Of a stretch of 64,000 nt of DNA, positions 41,207-49,877 are shown piece by piece (the stretch's first letter is position 1; the number at the start of each line of letters is the position of its first letter). The DNA is from UBA6022 sp032154105 (GTDB lineage: Bacteria; Patescibacteriota; Saccharimonadia; Saccharimonadales; Saccharimonadaceae). Position numbers and translations under genes: made by a program. The notes under the pieces were generated by a model. It saw only the letters and a list, made by a program, of their open reading frames with translations, ran no database searches and was not told where the DNA came from. The stretch lies in contig JALDYI010000004.1 of assembly GCA_032154105.1 (NCBI GenBank), positions 1 through 64,000 on the forward strand. Reading direction: 5' to 3'.

Positions 41207-41653
41207 CTAATTAAAACTATTCTTTATCTTCACAAAATCAGATTTCAAAGAGCTAGTGGTTGACGTTAAATCTCCGATAAAGCCGTTATCTCGTGGTGCG
41301 GCGATGTCCCGGACGATGCGAAACAACAGAATAAATTTCGGCGTCTGAGTGACTTCAGCGATCGTCTGTAGTTTATCGACAAACTGTTTCGCGGCTTGTT
41401 TTTGCTGTTTAGTTTGAGGCGGCGTGATGGAGTGAATAACGAGCTTTATGATGACGAAAACTGCCAAGCCGATGCAGATTGCCATCACGATCGGTATAAA
41501 CAGTAACCACCACCAGGAGCTAAAGGTCGTCAGCCAAAAGCCAAGCGCTACGAGCACGGCGGCGGCGATTGCCCCGGCGATAACCACTGGATAAAATAGC
41601 CGATTGGCGAATTCGGTGCCGATAGAACGAATGGCGAGGAGTGAGGATTTCAT
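41207..41653 (-). CDS. Two-helix membrane protein, unknown
   Basis: 148 residues from the ATG at 41653; the open frame runs 33 codons further, but TATACT at 41660-41665 sits 6 bases upstream of this start and would lie inside the longer frame. Two adjacent helices (about 24-45 and 47-75) are followed by a basic cytoplasmic tail (QTKQQKQAAKQFVDKL). No family recognised. Divergent from the HIT gene. Confidence 0.7.
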   Translation of the reverse strand: MKSSLLAIRSIGTEFANRLFYPVVIAGAIAAAVLVALGFWLTTFSSWWWLLFIPIVMAICIGLAVFVIIKLVIHSITPPQTKQQKQAAKQFVDKLQTIAEVTQTPKFILLFRIVRDIAAPRDNGFIGDLTSTTSSLKSDFVKIKNSFN

Positions 41654-41762
41654 GTCTCTAGTATAGCCGCAGAGCGCCCTATCGTACATTGCTATCGCGT
41701 CAATATGGCGCGTGGTCATTCGGAAAAACGCACGAGTTCGCTTTTTGCTCATCTCTTGGCGT

Positions 41763-41768
41763 TATAAT
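41763..41768 (+). promoter_or_regulatory. -10 element of the HIT gene
   Basis: TATAAT 6 bases before the ATG at 41775; AAAGGT overlaps the gap. Short or absent leader. Confidence 0.5.
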
Positions 41769-41774
41769 AAAGGT

Positions 41775-42167
41775 ATGGAAGATTCTATTTTTACGAAGAT
41801 TATCAACGGCGATATCCCGTGTCATAAAGTGTACGAGGATGACCAGGTAATCGCTTTTCTCGACCTTCATCCGCAAAACCCTGGCCATACGTTGGTTGTG
41901 CCAAAAGCGCAGGTCGATCACCTATGGGAGCTTACTGACGATCAGTATGCGTATCTATGGGAAGTGGTAAAGAGACTTGGGTCGCATATTAAAAGAACGC
42001 TGCAGTCACCTCGAGTAGGCGTGGTTGTCGAGGGGTTTGGTGTGCCGCATGTCCATGTTCATCTCGTGCCTATTTATCACGGCGAGGAGCTTAAGAAGCC
42101 GCAAGATATGACTGCCGAGCCTGATCACGCCGCCCTTGCTGATATGGCGCAGAAGTTGAGCCTTTAG
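41775..42167 (+). CDS. HIT family nucleotide hydrolase
   Basis: 130 residues from the ATG at 41775, fixed by the -10 at 41763. SIFTKIINGDIPCHKVYEDD and FLDLHPQNPGHTLVVPK are typical of the family, and GVPHVHVHLVP carries the His triad with the catalytic middle His. These enzymes hydrolyse AMP-lysine or dinucleotide-type substrates. The next gene, rlmH, begins immediately after its stop. Confidence 0.93.
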   Translation: MEDSIFTKIINGDIPCHKVYEDDQVIAFLDLHPQNPGHTLVVPKAQVDHLWELTDDQYAYLWEVVKRLGSHIKRTLQSPRVGVVVEGFGVPHVHVHLVPIYHGEELKKPQDMTAEPDHAALADMAQKLSL

Positions 42168-42626
42168 ATGCCCCTTCGAATTCTGGCGATCGGAAAAAAG
42201 CATGAGGCGTGGGTGATGGACGGTATCGAGCGCTATGAGAAGCGTCTCAGGAAGCCATTTGTGTCCGAATGGGTATATTTGCCACACTCATCTCGTGAGG
42301 GCCTTGGTGCACGTCAGGACGAGTCTGAGCGTATATTATCGCGGCTTAAAGACGATGATTTTGTTGTGCTATTGGATGAAAAGGGTAAGATTATTAATTC
42401 CCCGGCCCTTGCTTCGCTTTTGGAGTCGCCGCTCCACAGCTCGCGAACGGTAGTGTTGATTATCGGCGGAGCGTATGGGGTGGATGAGACAGTGCATGCG
42501 CGGGCTGATTTTGTGTGGTCACTCTCACTTCTCGTTTTCCCTCATCAGCTTGTTCGCCTCCTTGTTGCCGAACAGCTCTACCGTGCGCAGGAGATTGTCG
42601 CTGGAAATCCTTATCACCACCAGTGA
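42168..42626 (+). CDS. rlmH: 23S rRNA (pseudouridine-1915-N3) methyltransferase RlmH
   Basis: 152 residues, family length. SPOUT fold with the knotted SAM site: LIIGGAYGVDETV and LSLLVFPHQLVRLLVAEQLYRAQ, ending in the conserved NPYHHQ. It methylates helix 69 of 23S rRNA as a dimer on intact 70S ribosomes. Starts directly at the HIT stop codon, so co-translated. Confidence 0.95.
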   Translation: MPLRILAIGKKHEAWVMDGIERYEKRLRKPFVSEWVYLPHSSREGLGARQDESERILSRLKDDDFVVLLDEKGKIINSPALASLLESPLHSSRTVVLIIGGAYGVDETVHARADFVWSLSLLVFPHQLVRLLVAEQLYRAQEIVAGNPYHHQ

Positions 42627-42650
42627 TGGTATTGTGAAATCCTAAAGTAC

Positions 42651-43211
42651 CTACATGCCCAGATAGACGGTGCAGCTAGTGGCAATCGCGTCTGTTTGCT
42701 TTTCACCTCGACCGCATGTTTGATTGCCTTGGATGTAGTAGGTGATATATGCGGTGCTTCCATTGATTATTGTTCCACCTGTGCTACTCCAGTACAGTAT
42801 GCCGCGTAGATTCGTGCCGCTACCATATTGCAGCGTATACCCTGCCGTCTCTGGGAGATTTGACAGTACTGTAAGGAGCGCTGAATTTACCTGCGAAGAC
42901 TTTGAGGCCTGGTTGACACCACTTAGGGTGTAGCATTTATCTAGCGCAAAGTCTGATGTCGCAGGAAACGAGCCGCCTAGGCAGGCTAACGTTTCACCGC
43001 TTGGTGGTGTAAAAGCTGGCCATGCGGCATTCAGTGTCTTGTATTGCCGTAGCGCTTTCTCGTAAGTGTCGAGTGCGCTCAAAAGGCGCGCGTTTTGAGC
43101 GCGGGTTTGAATACCGTTATAGGCCACGATTGCGATAGCGGCGAGAATGCCGATAACAACAATGACAATCAAGAGCTCAACAATAGTAAAACCGCTTGTG
43201 CTTTTCTTCAT
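42651..43211 (-). CDS. Type IV pilin-like prepilin (second copy)
   Basis: 186 residues. GFTIVELLIVIVVIGILAAIAIVAYNGIQ is nearly the same N-terminus as the 6.2-kb prepilin, with cleavage after Gly and Glu at +5. The globular part differs and holds four or more Cys (CLGGS, KCYTL, TCGRG, SCTVY). TATAGT lies about 9 bases before the ATG (near-leaderless). Likely a minor pilin or pseudopilin. Confidence 0.87.
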   Translation of the reverse strand: MKKSTSGFTIVELLIVIVVIGILAAIAIVAYNGIQTRAQNARLLSALDTYEKALRQYKTLNAAWPAFTPPSGETLACLGGSFPATSDFALDKCYTLSGVNQASKSSQVNSALLTVLSNLPETAGYTLQYGSGTNLRGILYWSSTGGTIINGSTAYITYYIQGNQTCGRGEKQTDAIATSCTVYLGM

Positions 43212-43273
43212 GTAATTACAACTATATCACAGTCGTTAGAGGCCGGCGGCCTGTTTGATGCTTAGACATACAG

Positions 43274-43302
43274 TTGACAATATACAAAGCTTATGCTATA
43301 TT
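43274..43302 (+). promoter_or_regulatory. Promoter of the 111-residue secreted-protein gene
   Basis: TTGACA (43274-43279), 17-base spacer, TGCTATATT with -10 at 43297-43302; leader about 30 bases, AT-rich. Confidence 0.75.
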
Positions 43303-43338
43303 TGCTATTAGTTTACTAACTAAAACAAATATACAAAT

Positions 43339-43674
43339 ATGTTTCCATTATCAACACTTCTCACCCCAATTTCTATTGCTCTGAGCCTCAGTACGGCGAC
43401 TGGCGTGTTACTTCATGACACGAAGCTCGACAAGGCCGTTACTCTTGCGCCGGCGTTATCAGCTAGTCTTGATTCGGCTGATCGCAGCGTGAAGCTTGTC
43501 GGTGATCCTCACACGCATACTGAGCGTGGCTCATTGTCGCAGGCAGTGCGTGATATTAAGACACAGAATCCCCGTGTGCAACCTCGAACAACGGAGGATA
43601 AAAAGCATTTGATGCAAAAAAATGCACCGCGTGGGTATCATTCATTTGATAACTACAATACTCCACTCGTCTAA
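43339..43674 (+). CDS. Small probable secreted protein, unknown
   Basis: 111 residues. The N-terminal 24 residues are hydrophobic (LLTPISIALSLSTATGVLL), either a signal peptide or an anchor. The rest is hydrophilic, charged and Pro-poor, with no recognised motif (ends HSFDNYNTPLV). The consensus promoter and terminator show it is a real transcription unit. Confidence 0.6.
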   Translation: MFPLSTLLTPISIALSLSTATGVLLHDTKLDKAVTLAPALSASLDSADRSVKLVGDPHTHTERGSLSQAVRDIKTQNPRVQPRTTEDKKHLMQKNAPRGYHSFDNYNTPLV

Positions 43675-43683
43675 TGTGGATAT

Positions 43684-43715
43684 AAAAGAACGCCCAGTAA
43701 AACGGGCGTTCTTTT
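43684..43715 (+). terminator. Terminator between the small gene and valS
   Basis: 12-bp stem (43684-43695 with 43704-43715), usable by both convergent genes. Confidence 0.85.
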
Positions 43716-43733
43716 ACTATAGAAGGCTGAATG

Positions 43734-46283
43734 TTACTTCAGGACTTCGAGTTCATGTTCAAGACGCTCGATGAGCGCTTTTTTGCTTTTAAGCTGCTCA
43801 CGAGATTCTTCGACGAGTGCGGCTGGTGCTTTAGCAACGTAGCTCTCATTCGAGAGGCGGCCTTCGAGGTTGGTGACAAAGGCACGGTTCTCGGCGAGAC
43901 GCACTTCGAGGTTCGACTGATGTTCATAGAGGGTTTCTTCATCGACATCGAGCCATGCTTCGCGGTTACTGGTGGCCAGTCGGAGCCCACGAGCTTGATC
44001 GGCTTCCCTGACCTCTTTAAGGCGGGCGAGGTGCTGAATAAGCTCGGCGTTGTCGGCGATTAGGCTATCTTGCTGGTAGAGCATAGTGTATTTCTGATTG
44101 CCAGGCAGCTCAGCGGTGACGTATCGAGCTTCGATGACAAGCTTTTGGAGGCGCTCAAACTCAGCGGCTGCTATATCGTCGTATGCTTTCGCTTCGGGCC
44201 AACGGCTCGTGATAAGCAGGTCGTTGTGCCAACTGAGAGTTTGCCAGATGGTTTCGGTCACGAATGGTGCAAATGGGTGAGCTAGTTTAAGGCTCGTGTC
44301 GAGTACCCATGCGAGCATGGCTGGATTATCTTGTTTCTTACTAGCTTCAATGTACCAGTCGGCTACATTGTCCCAAATCGCATGATAAACACTCTCCCCT
44401 GCCTCGGCGAAGCGGTAGTTGTCGAGTTGCTTTTGGATGTCCTCAATCGAGTTGTTAAGTTCTCGAATAATCCAATGGTCAGCCAGGCTTTTTGCTTCTG
44501 GCTCCGTGGCTTGATATCCATCGCCTAGCTTGTCTTCAATAAAGCGAGCAATGTTCCAGAGTTTGTTGGCAAAGTTACGACCGGCGACAACATTGGAGGT
44601 GGCGAATGCTTGGCTTTGACCAGCACTGCGGCTTGCGATGATGCCAAGGCGAAGTGCGTCCGATCCGTATGAGCTGATCATTTCCATAGGATTGATGACA
44701 TTACCCTTACTTTTGCTCATCTTCTGGCCTTTTTCGTCGAGCACCATACCGTTCAGGTAGACGTTCTTGAACGGTATCTCATCGGTGACATAGAGTCCGA
44801 GCATGATCATACGAGCGATCCAGGCATAAAGAATGTCACCGCCAGTTTCCATGACGGTCGTTGGGTAAAAGCGAGAAAGCTTACCCTTTGTTGTGAAATC
44901 TGTTGTGATGAATGGCCATTGACCACTTGAGAACCAGGTGTCAAATGTATCATTTTCGCGACGATATGTTGTTCCATTAACAACGATAGTTTCGTTGTCT
45001 ACTCGCTCATCGAAAATCCAATCGCTAGGGTTGTTGACGTTCTGGAGAGCTGGAATAGGAATCCCCCAGGGGATCTGGCGGCTAAGATTCCAATCTTTAA
45101 TATTCTTCAGGTATTGCAATAAGGCACTTTTTCGGCTCGCTGGATAAAAGTTTATCTTCCCCTCCTCTATAGCTGAGATGGCGCGGTCGGCAAGTGGGCG
45201 CATCTTGATGAACCACTGATCTTTGATAAGTGGTTGAATTGGTAGCCCGCTCTTGAAGTCGTACCCAACCGTGTGCTCGATTGTTTCTTCGCCGCGGCGA
45301 AGTTCAAGTGCTTGGAGTGATGCGAGGACACGCTTGCGAGCATCTTCGACCGTGAGTCCCATAAACTGCGGTGGAACGTTGATCATTGTACCATCAAAAT
45401 CAATGACCTGGATGCGCTCAAGATTATGACGCTCGCCTATCTCGAAGTCATTTGGATCGTGGGCGGGAGTAATTTTCACCGCACCAGTACCAAAGTTCAT
45501 GTCAACATAGTCATCGGCAATAACCGTAATCTCACGATCGGTCAGTGGTAGCTGGACACGTGTGCCAATAAGGTCTTTGTAGCGTTCGTCGTCTGGATGG
45601 ACGGCAATGGCGACGTCACCAAGCATGGTCTCCGGGCGGGTGGTAGCGACAATGATTTCACCAATCTTATCGAGGGTTGGATAGGCAATACTCCACAATG
45701 TCCCCTTCTCTGTCTTATGGTCTACCTCAATATCGGCGTAGCTTGTTTGGTACTTTGTGCTGTAGTTGACGATACGCTCACCTCTGTAAATAAGTCCCTC
45801 ATCCCACATTCGCTTGAAGGTGCCGTAAGCTGTGTCGATTACTTTTTCATCAAGTGTGAATACAAGATCATTCCATGAAGCACTTGCACCGAGGGCGCGA
45901 AGTTGTAGCTCCATGTTGCCACGTTGCTCTTCGACGAAGTTCCAGACCTGGCTATAAAGCTGTTCTCGTGTGAAATCGAATCGACTCTGCCCTTTTTTAG
46001 CTAATTCGCGTTCATATACAACCCATGTTTCAAACCCGGCATGATCGGCACCGGGGATATATGCGACATCACGTCCTTTCATGCGGTGATAACGAACGAG
46101 AATATCCTGCAGGGCCACAATAAGGCCGTGGCCAATGTGAAGGTTTCCGTTGGCGTTTGGCGGCGGCATGACGATACTATAGGGTTCGCCCTCACCTGTT
46201 GGCTCAAATGCGCCCGAGGTTTCCCACATGGCATAGATATTCGGTTCATATTGGTTCGGATCGTATGTTTTTGCTAATTTCAT
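43734..46283 (-). CDS. valS: Valyl-tRNA synthetase
   Basis: 849 residues, usual length for ValS. Class I motifs: PNANGNLHIGHGL (HIGH) near residue 38 and GQKMSKSKGN (KMSKS) near 525. The editing (CP1) domain lies between, with TTRPETMLGDVA, and a C-terminal coiled-coil arm (about 785-849) packs against tRNA. It charges tRNA-Val and clears mischarged Thr. The 156-base leader contains palindromic motifs but no T-box. Confidence 0.96.
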   Translation of the reverse strand: MKLAKTYDPNQYEPNIYAMWETSGAFEPTGEGEPYSIVMPPPNANGNLHIGHGLIVALQDILVRYHRMKGRDVAYIPGADHAGFETWVVYERELAKKGQSRFDFTREQLYSQVWNFVEEQRGNMELQLRALGASASWNDLVFTLDEKVIDTAYGTFKRMWDEGLIYRGERIVNYSTKYQTSYADIEVDHKTEKGTLWSIAYPTLDKIGEIIVATTRPETMLGDVAIAVHPDDERYKDLIGTRVQLPLTDREITVIADDYVDMNFGTGAVKITPAHDPNDFEIGERHNLERIQVIDFDGTMINVPPQFMGLTVEDARKRVLASLQALELRRGEETIEHTVGYDFKSGLPIQPLIKDQWFIKMRPLADRAISAIEEGKINFYPASRKSALLQYLKNIKDWNLSRQIPWGIPIPALQNVNNPSDWIFDERVDNETIVVNGTTYRRENDTFDTWFSSGQWPFITTDFTTKGKLSRFYPTTVMETGGDILYAWIARMIMLGLYVTDEIPFKNVYLNGMVLDEKGQKMSKSKGNVINPMEMISSYGSDALRLGIIASRSAGQSQAFATSNVVAGRNFANKLWNIARFIEDKLGDGYQATEPEAKSLADHWIIRELNNSIEDIQKQLDNYRFAEAGESVYHAIWDNVADWYIEASKKQDNPAMLAWVLDTSLKLAHPFAPFVTETIWQTLSWHNDLLITSRWPEAKAYDDIAAAEFERLQKLVIEARYVTAELPGNQKYTMLYQQDSLIADNAELIQHLARLKEVREADQARGLRLATSNREAWLDVDEETLYEHQSNLEVRLAENRAFVTNLEGRLSNESYVAKAPAALVEESREQLKSKKALIERLEHELEVLK

Positions 46284-46309
46284 GCGGTAAGATTCTCAAG
46301 CTCAGATTA

Positions 46310-46390
46310 TTCACGTGAAAAAAATGCACAAAACCACCTAGACGTTTTCCCGTGAAAACGTTATGGTTTTACTCCCATTTTTCACGTGTT
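46310..46390 (-). promoter_or_regulatory. valS leader with repeated TTCACGTGAA-like palindromes
   Basis: TTCACGTGAA at 46310-46319, an 8-bp-stem palindrome at 46342-46361 (ACGTTTTC...GAAAACGT) and TTCACGTG at 46381-46388 lie between a TATACT -10 near 46403 and the valS ATG. They could be operator sites or an RNA hairpin. No T-box sequence is seen. Confidence 0.45.
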
Positions 46391-46439
46391 TGTTTTCACT
46401 ATTAGTATACCACATTTTAGCCACTGCAAGAGTGGGTGA

Positions 46440-47360
46440 TTAGCGGCGATTTGCCACTGTTTGATAGAGGCGATAGAGGAGGTATCCGGGTCGTGAAACA
46501 GGAAAGTCCCAAGCTCCAACATAACTCACTGGTGTGCCGCCAAATGATTTCTTGAACTTTGTAAAGCCAGCCCAGCGATGCGTCGGATCGTCGGTTGGTG
46601 CGATGCCATAGAGGTCGAATTGGCCGAGGCTATGACGTTTCGCGTCGATAATCATGTAGGCCAGAAGGGAATTGCCGGGGCTTAACTTGCGGTAGGCGTC
46701 GTCTGCACTGGCATGAGCGTAGTAGCGGGTTGTCTCGCTGTCGTAGGCGATTGAAGTGGCAATTGGCGTGCCTTCGAGGGTGACATAGAACAACTGAGCG
46801 GCGCCAGTAGGGAAGAGTGCCTCGGCTTGAGCTTTGAAGTAGCTGTCGCTGTGGGCCCGAATACCATTTCGTAGGGCAACTTTGTGCATCATTTCGGTAA
46901 ATATTGTGATGTCTTTAGGGTCTTGCGACACGTGCATTTCCAGGCCTTTTTTGGCGTAGTTTCGGTATAGGTTGCGGTTGTTTTGGTTCATGGCGGCCAC
47001 AATATCGGCTTCGTCGGGAGAAAGATCAATAATCTGCGTATGTTCAGGTTGTAGCTGATTGTAGGTAACGCGAGAGAGCTTGAGTGACTGGAGGTCGTTC
47101 GATGTGACGGTGCCGGTTGGTTCGACGCGAATAAACGTGACGTTTTGCTCTTTTGCTAGCTTCTTGAGTGAAGCAAGTGCTTCGTCAAACGCAGCAGGGG
47201 TCTCGGCGTGGGGGCCGTACGGACAGTAAAGGCGCGTATTAAATCGCCCTGTCTCGAGGATGGCTTGATATGACCAATTTTTACCGTGGTCAGAGAAGAC
47301 CTTTCGGCCGATTGATTCTTGGAAGTGCGCCCATGCTGTTGACTGAAGAAAGTGTGTCAT
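46440..47360 (-). CDS. FemAB-type aminoacyl (peptidoglycan bridge) transferase
   Basis: 306 residues. Double-GNAT Fem fold with NQNNRNLYRNYAKKGLEMHVS, the ARNxxR-like acceptor region, and LYGIAPTDDPTHRWAGFTKFKKSFGG near the C-terminus, the standard Fem signature (FKxxFGG). Such enzymes add amino acids from aminoacyl-tRNA to lipid II. A TATACT 6 bases upstream indicates a leaderless message. Two further Fem genes lie at 53-55 kb. Confidence 0.9.
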   Translation of the reverse strand: MTHFLQSTAWAHFQESIGRKVFSDHGKNWSYQAILETGRFNTRLYCPYGPHAETPAAFDEALASLKKLAKEQNVTFIRVEPTGTVTSNDLQSLKLSRVTYNQLQPEHTQIIDLSPDEADIVAAMNQNNRNLYRNYAKKGLEMHVSQDPKDITIFTEMMHKVALRNGIRAHSDSYFKAQAEALFPTGAAQLFYVTLEGTPIATSIAYDSETTRYYAHASADDAYRKLSPGNSLLAYMIIDAKRHSLGQFDLYGIAPTDDPTHRWAGFTKFKKSFGGTPVSYVGAWDFPVSRPGYLLYRLYQTVANRR

Positions 47361-47390
47361 GTGTTTAGTATACCGTAGTTATTATTACAA

Positions 47391-48446
47391 CTAATTATGA
47401 TGTGCCCAGGCTGTTTTGGTCATAGAAAGGCTCGGTACAACCTCGAGATCTAGTGGGTCAACTGGTTGACTTTCCTGAGCGTAGTAGTAGCCGAGCGTGG
47501 CGATCATGGCGGCATTGTCGGTACACAGATTCATCGGCGCGTAGTCGATATGAAGAGGAAGTCGCTCGGATAATTGGCGACGAAGTTCTTGATTGGCAGC
47601 AACACCGCCAGCAATGACCACCGATTTTGGCGAGTAGTCGCGAAATGCCAGTTGCGCTTTGTCGACGAGCGTTTCGACAGCGGTTCGCTGGAAGCTGGCG
47701 GCAAAGTCTGCGCGCTGGACATCATTGAGAAGCCCTGGGAGCTCGTGAGAGGGGAAAGTAAAGTCTACGCCCACTTCACGCTGAACGGCCCGCAAAACGG
47801 CTGTTTTAAGGCCAGAGAAGCTAAAGTTGTAGGGGTCTTTGAGTTTAGCTTTTGGTAACGTGTATTTATATGAATCGCCCTGGAGGGCGGCTGCGGCAAC
47901 GCTTGGACCGCCAGGATAGGGAAGACCAATCATTTTTGCTACCTTGTCGAAGGCCTCGCCAACGGCATCATCTTGCGTTTGGCCGAGCAGTTCGTAGTCG
48001 CCATGGTCTTTAAAGAGAACGAGCTGCGAATGGCCGCCACTGACAATAAGGGCAAGCATCGGAAATTCCGGGGCTGTTTCGTTTAAAAAGTTCGCATACA
48101 CATGCGCTTCGACGTGGTGAATGGGGTAGAGAGGTTTATTCTTAAGCGTGGCTAACGTACGGGCCGCTAGTGTACCGACAAGAAGCGAGCCGACAAGGCC
48201 AGGAGCGTAGGTGACGGCAATGGCGTCAATATCATCCCAGGTGCAGTTCGCCTCTGTAAGTGCTTGGTTGATGACTGGATTGATCACTTCAATGTGACTG
48301 CGCGCGGCAACCTCAGGCACGACACCACCGTAGACAGCATGAATATCGATTTGTGAGTTGACGACATTTGAAAGAAGCGTGCGGCCATCTTCAACGACGG
48401 ACGCAGCTGTTTCGTCACAACTGCTCTCAATTCCCAAGACTCTCAT
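47391..48446 (-). CDS. tsaD: tRNA N6-threonylcarbamoyladenosine transferase
   Basis: 351 residues. MRVLGIESSCDETAASVVEDG opens the ASKHA fold; HHVEAHVYAN gives the metal-binding His pair near 111-115; LIVSGGHSQLVL, QTQDDAVGEAFDKVAKM and VVIAGGVAANQELR are standard. It makes t6A37 in ANN-decoding tRNAs with TsaB/TsaE. TATACT lies 8 bases before the ATG. TsaB/TsaE are not in the window. Confidence 0.96.
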   Translation of the reverse strand: MRVLGIESSCDETAASVVEDGRTLLSNVVNSQIDIHAVYGGVVPEVAARSHIEVINPVINQALTEANCTWDDIDAIAVTYAPGLVGSLLVGTLAARTLATLKNKPLYPIHHVEAHVYANFLNETAPEFPMLALIVSGGHSQLVLFKDHGDYELLGQTQDDAVGEAFDKVAKMIGLPYPGGPSVAAAALQGDSYKYTLPKAKLKDPYNFSFSGLKTAVLRAVQREVGVDFTFPSHELPGLLNDVQRADFAASFQRTAVETLVDKAQLAFRDYSPKSVVIAGGVAANQELRRQLSERLPLHIDYAPMNLCTDNAAMIATLGYYYAQESQPVDPLDLEVVPSLSMTKTAWAHHN

Positions 48447-48544
48447 CTGTAATTAGTATAGATCATTGATCATGATAATAAAATCGCCAACAGTGCCAGG
48501 TGAGGTGTTTGTTGAATTTAATCGAGAACGTCTGTTTATACGGT

Positions 48545-48552
48545 GCTAAAAT
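48545..48552 (+). promoter_or_regulatory. Extended -10 for the wall operon
   Basis: TGCTAAAAT ends 6 bases before the ATG at 48559; no ribosome-binding site, so a leaderless message is likely. Confidence 0.5.
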
Positions 48553-48558
48553 AGAAAC

Positions 48559-49866
48559 ATGAAACAGAAACTAGTTGATGGGGTAAGAAAAGTATTGCCG
48601 TCTGGTGTACTACAGAGTGTTGAAGAGGTCTATCGTCGTGGGCGCGTGCAGTTGGTGTCAGCCCGCTATGGCAATCCGGCAAAAAACCTAAGAGTGATCG
48701 CGGTAACCGGTACGAATGGCAAGACGACGACGGTGAACTACATCAATGAAATCTTGAAAGAGGCTGGACTAAAAACGGCCATGTTTTCGACAGCTCTTAT
48801 CGAGGTGGCTGGGCAAACACAGCTCAATGATCTTAACGCCACTGTCGGTACAACGGCTCGCATGCAGCAGTTTTTCGCTGATGCTAAGAAGGCGAAGGTT
48901 GATTATGTTGTTCTTGAGATTACCAGTCATGCGCTGCAGCAGCACAAACTCGACACTGTGCCGATCGAAGTAGCGGTGATGACAAACCTGACACAAGACC
49001 ACCTTGATTATCATAAAACGATGGAAGCGTACGCGGCGGCCAAGGGTAAACTATTTGCCAACGAGCCGAAGTTTATCGTCCTTAATCGCGACGACGACTG
49101 GTTTGATTTCTTCGACAAGTTCCCAGCTGGTGCACAGAAGATTACTTATGGCACGCACGACGAAGCCGAGGCCAAGATTGATTATGTGAAGCTGTATAAA
49201 AAGGGAAGCGAAGCTCGCATTGTAATTGATCACCAGACAACGCTCGAGCTCGCGACCGCACTTCCGGGCCAGTTCAATGTCTACAATATGACCGCTGCAG
49301 CTTCAACAGCATATCTTCTAGGGGTGAAGCTCCAAGATATTATTGAAGGGGTGGCAAATCTTGAGGGCGTCCCTGGGCGCTTTGAGCGTGTGGCCGAAGG
49401 GCTGGGCTACGATGTGATTGTTGATTATGCTCATACACCTGATGCGCTTGAGAAATTACTTGAAGCCGCAAAATCGGTGACGCAAAATCGGGTTATCTTG
49501 GTATTTGGCGCGACCGGTGACCGTGATAAAGGTAAGCGCCCGATCATGGGAGAGATTGCAGCCCGGCTGGCTGATCGTATCATCCTGACTGACGATGAGA
49601 GCTACAGTGAGGACCCGCAGACGATTCGCGATGAAGTCATGGCGGGTATCGAGCAAGCTGGTGGTGGCGCGAAGACAACCGAACTCGGTGATCGACGCGA
49701 GGCGATCGAAAAAGCACTCGGTATTGCTAAAAAGGGCGACACCATCCTTATTACCGGTATGGGCCACGAACAGTTCCGTATTGTGAATGGTGAACGCCTG
49801 CCGTGGAACGACGGCGACGTGGTGCGTGAGATTGTTGATCTCCACGGCCAAGCTAGCAAAAAATGA
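48559..49866 (+). CDS. murE: MurE-like Mur ligase
   Basis: 435 residues, lacking most of the usual N-terminal UDP-binding domain. ATP loop VIAVTGTNGKTTTVNY (about 47-62); MurE-type ITSHALQQHKLD and TNLTQDHLDYHKTMEAYAAAKGKLF; DYAHTPDALEKLLEA and FGATGDRDKGKRP in the C-terminal domain. It would add the third amino acid to the wall stem peptide. The usual substrate motif (DNPR in DAP-adding enzymes) reads DDESY at about 345-349, so meso-DAP is not expected. First gene of the coupled wall cluster. Confidence 0.88.
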   Translation: MKQKLVDGVRKVLPSGVLQSVEEVYRRGRVQLVSARYGNPAKNLRVIAVTGTNGKTTTVNYINEILKEAGLKTAMFSTALIEVAGQTQLNDLNATVGTTARMQQFFADAKKAKVDYVVLEITSHALQQHKLDTVPIEVAVMTNLTQDHLDYHKTMEAYAAAKGKLFANEPKFIVLNRDDDWFDFFDKFPAGAQKITYGTHDEAEAKIDYVKLYKKGSEARIVIDHQTTLELATALPGQFNVYNMTAAASTAYLLGVKLQDIIEGVANLEGVPGRFERVAEGLGYDVIVDYAHTPDALEKLLEAAKSVTQNRVILVFGATGDRDKGKRPIMGEIAARLADRIILTDDESYSEDPQTIRDEVMAGIEQAGGGAKTTELGDRREAIEKALGIAKKGDTILITGMGHEQFRIVNGERLPWNDGDVVREIVDLHGQASKK

Positions 49867-49872
49867 TATACT
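49864..49872 (+). promoter_or_regulatory. Internal extended -10 for the MurF-like gene
   Basis: TGATATACT overlaps the murE stop and ends 5 bases before the ATG at 49878, so the second gene may also be transcribed independently. Confidence 0.45.
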
Positions 49873-49877
49873 AACAG

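Noticed and set aside
46284..46439. T-box riboswitch in the valS leader
   Set aside because: The leader is about 120-150 bases and lacks the conserved T-box sequence and a specifier stem-loop; only palindromes are seen.
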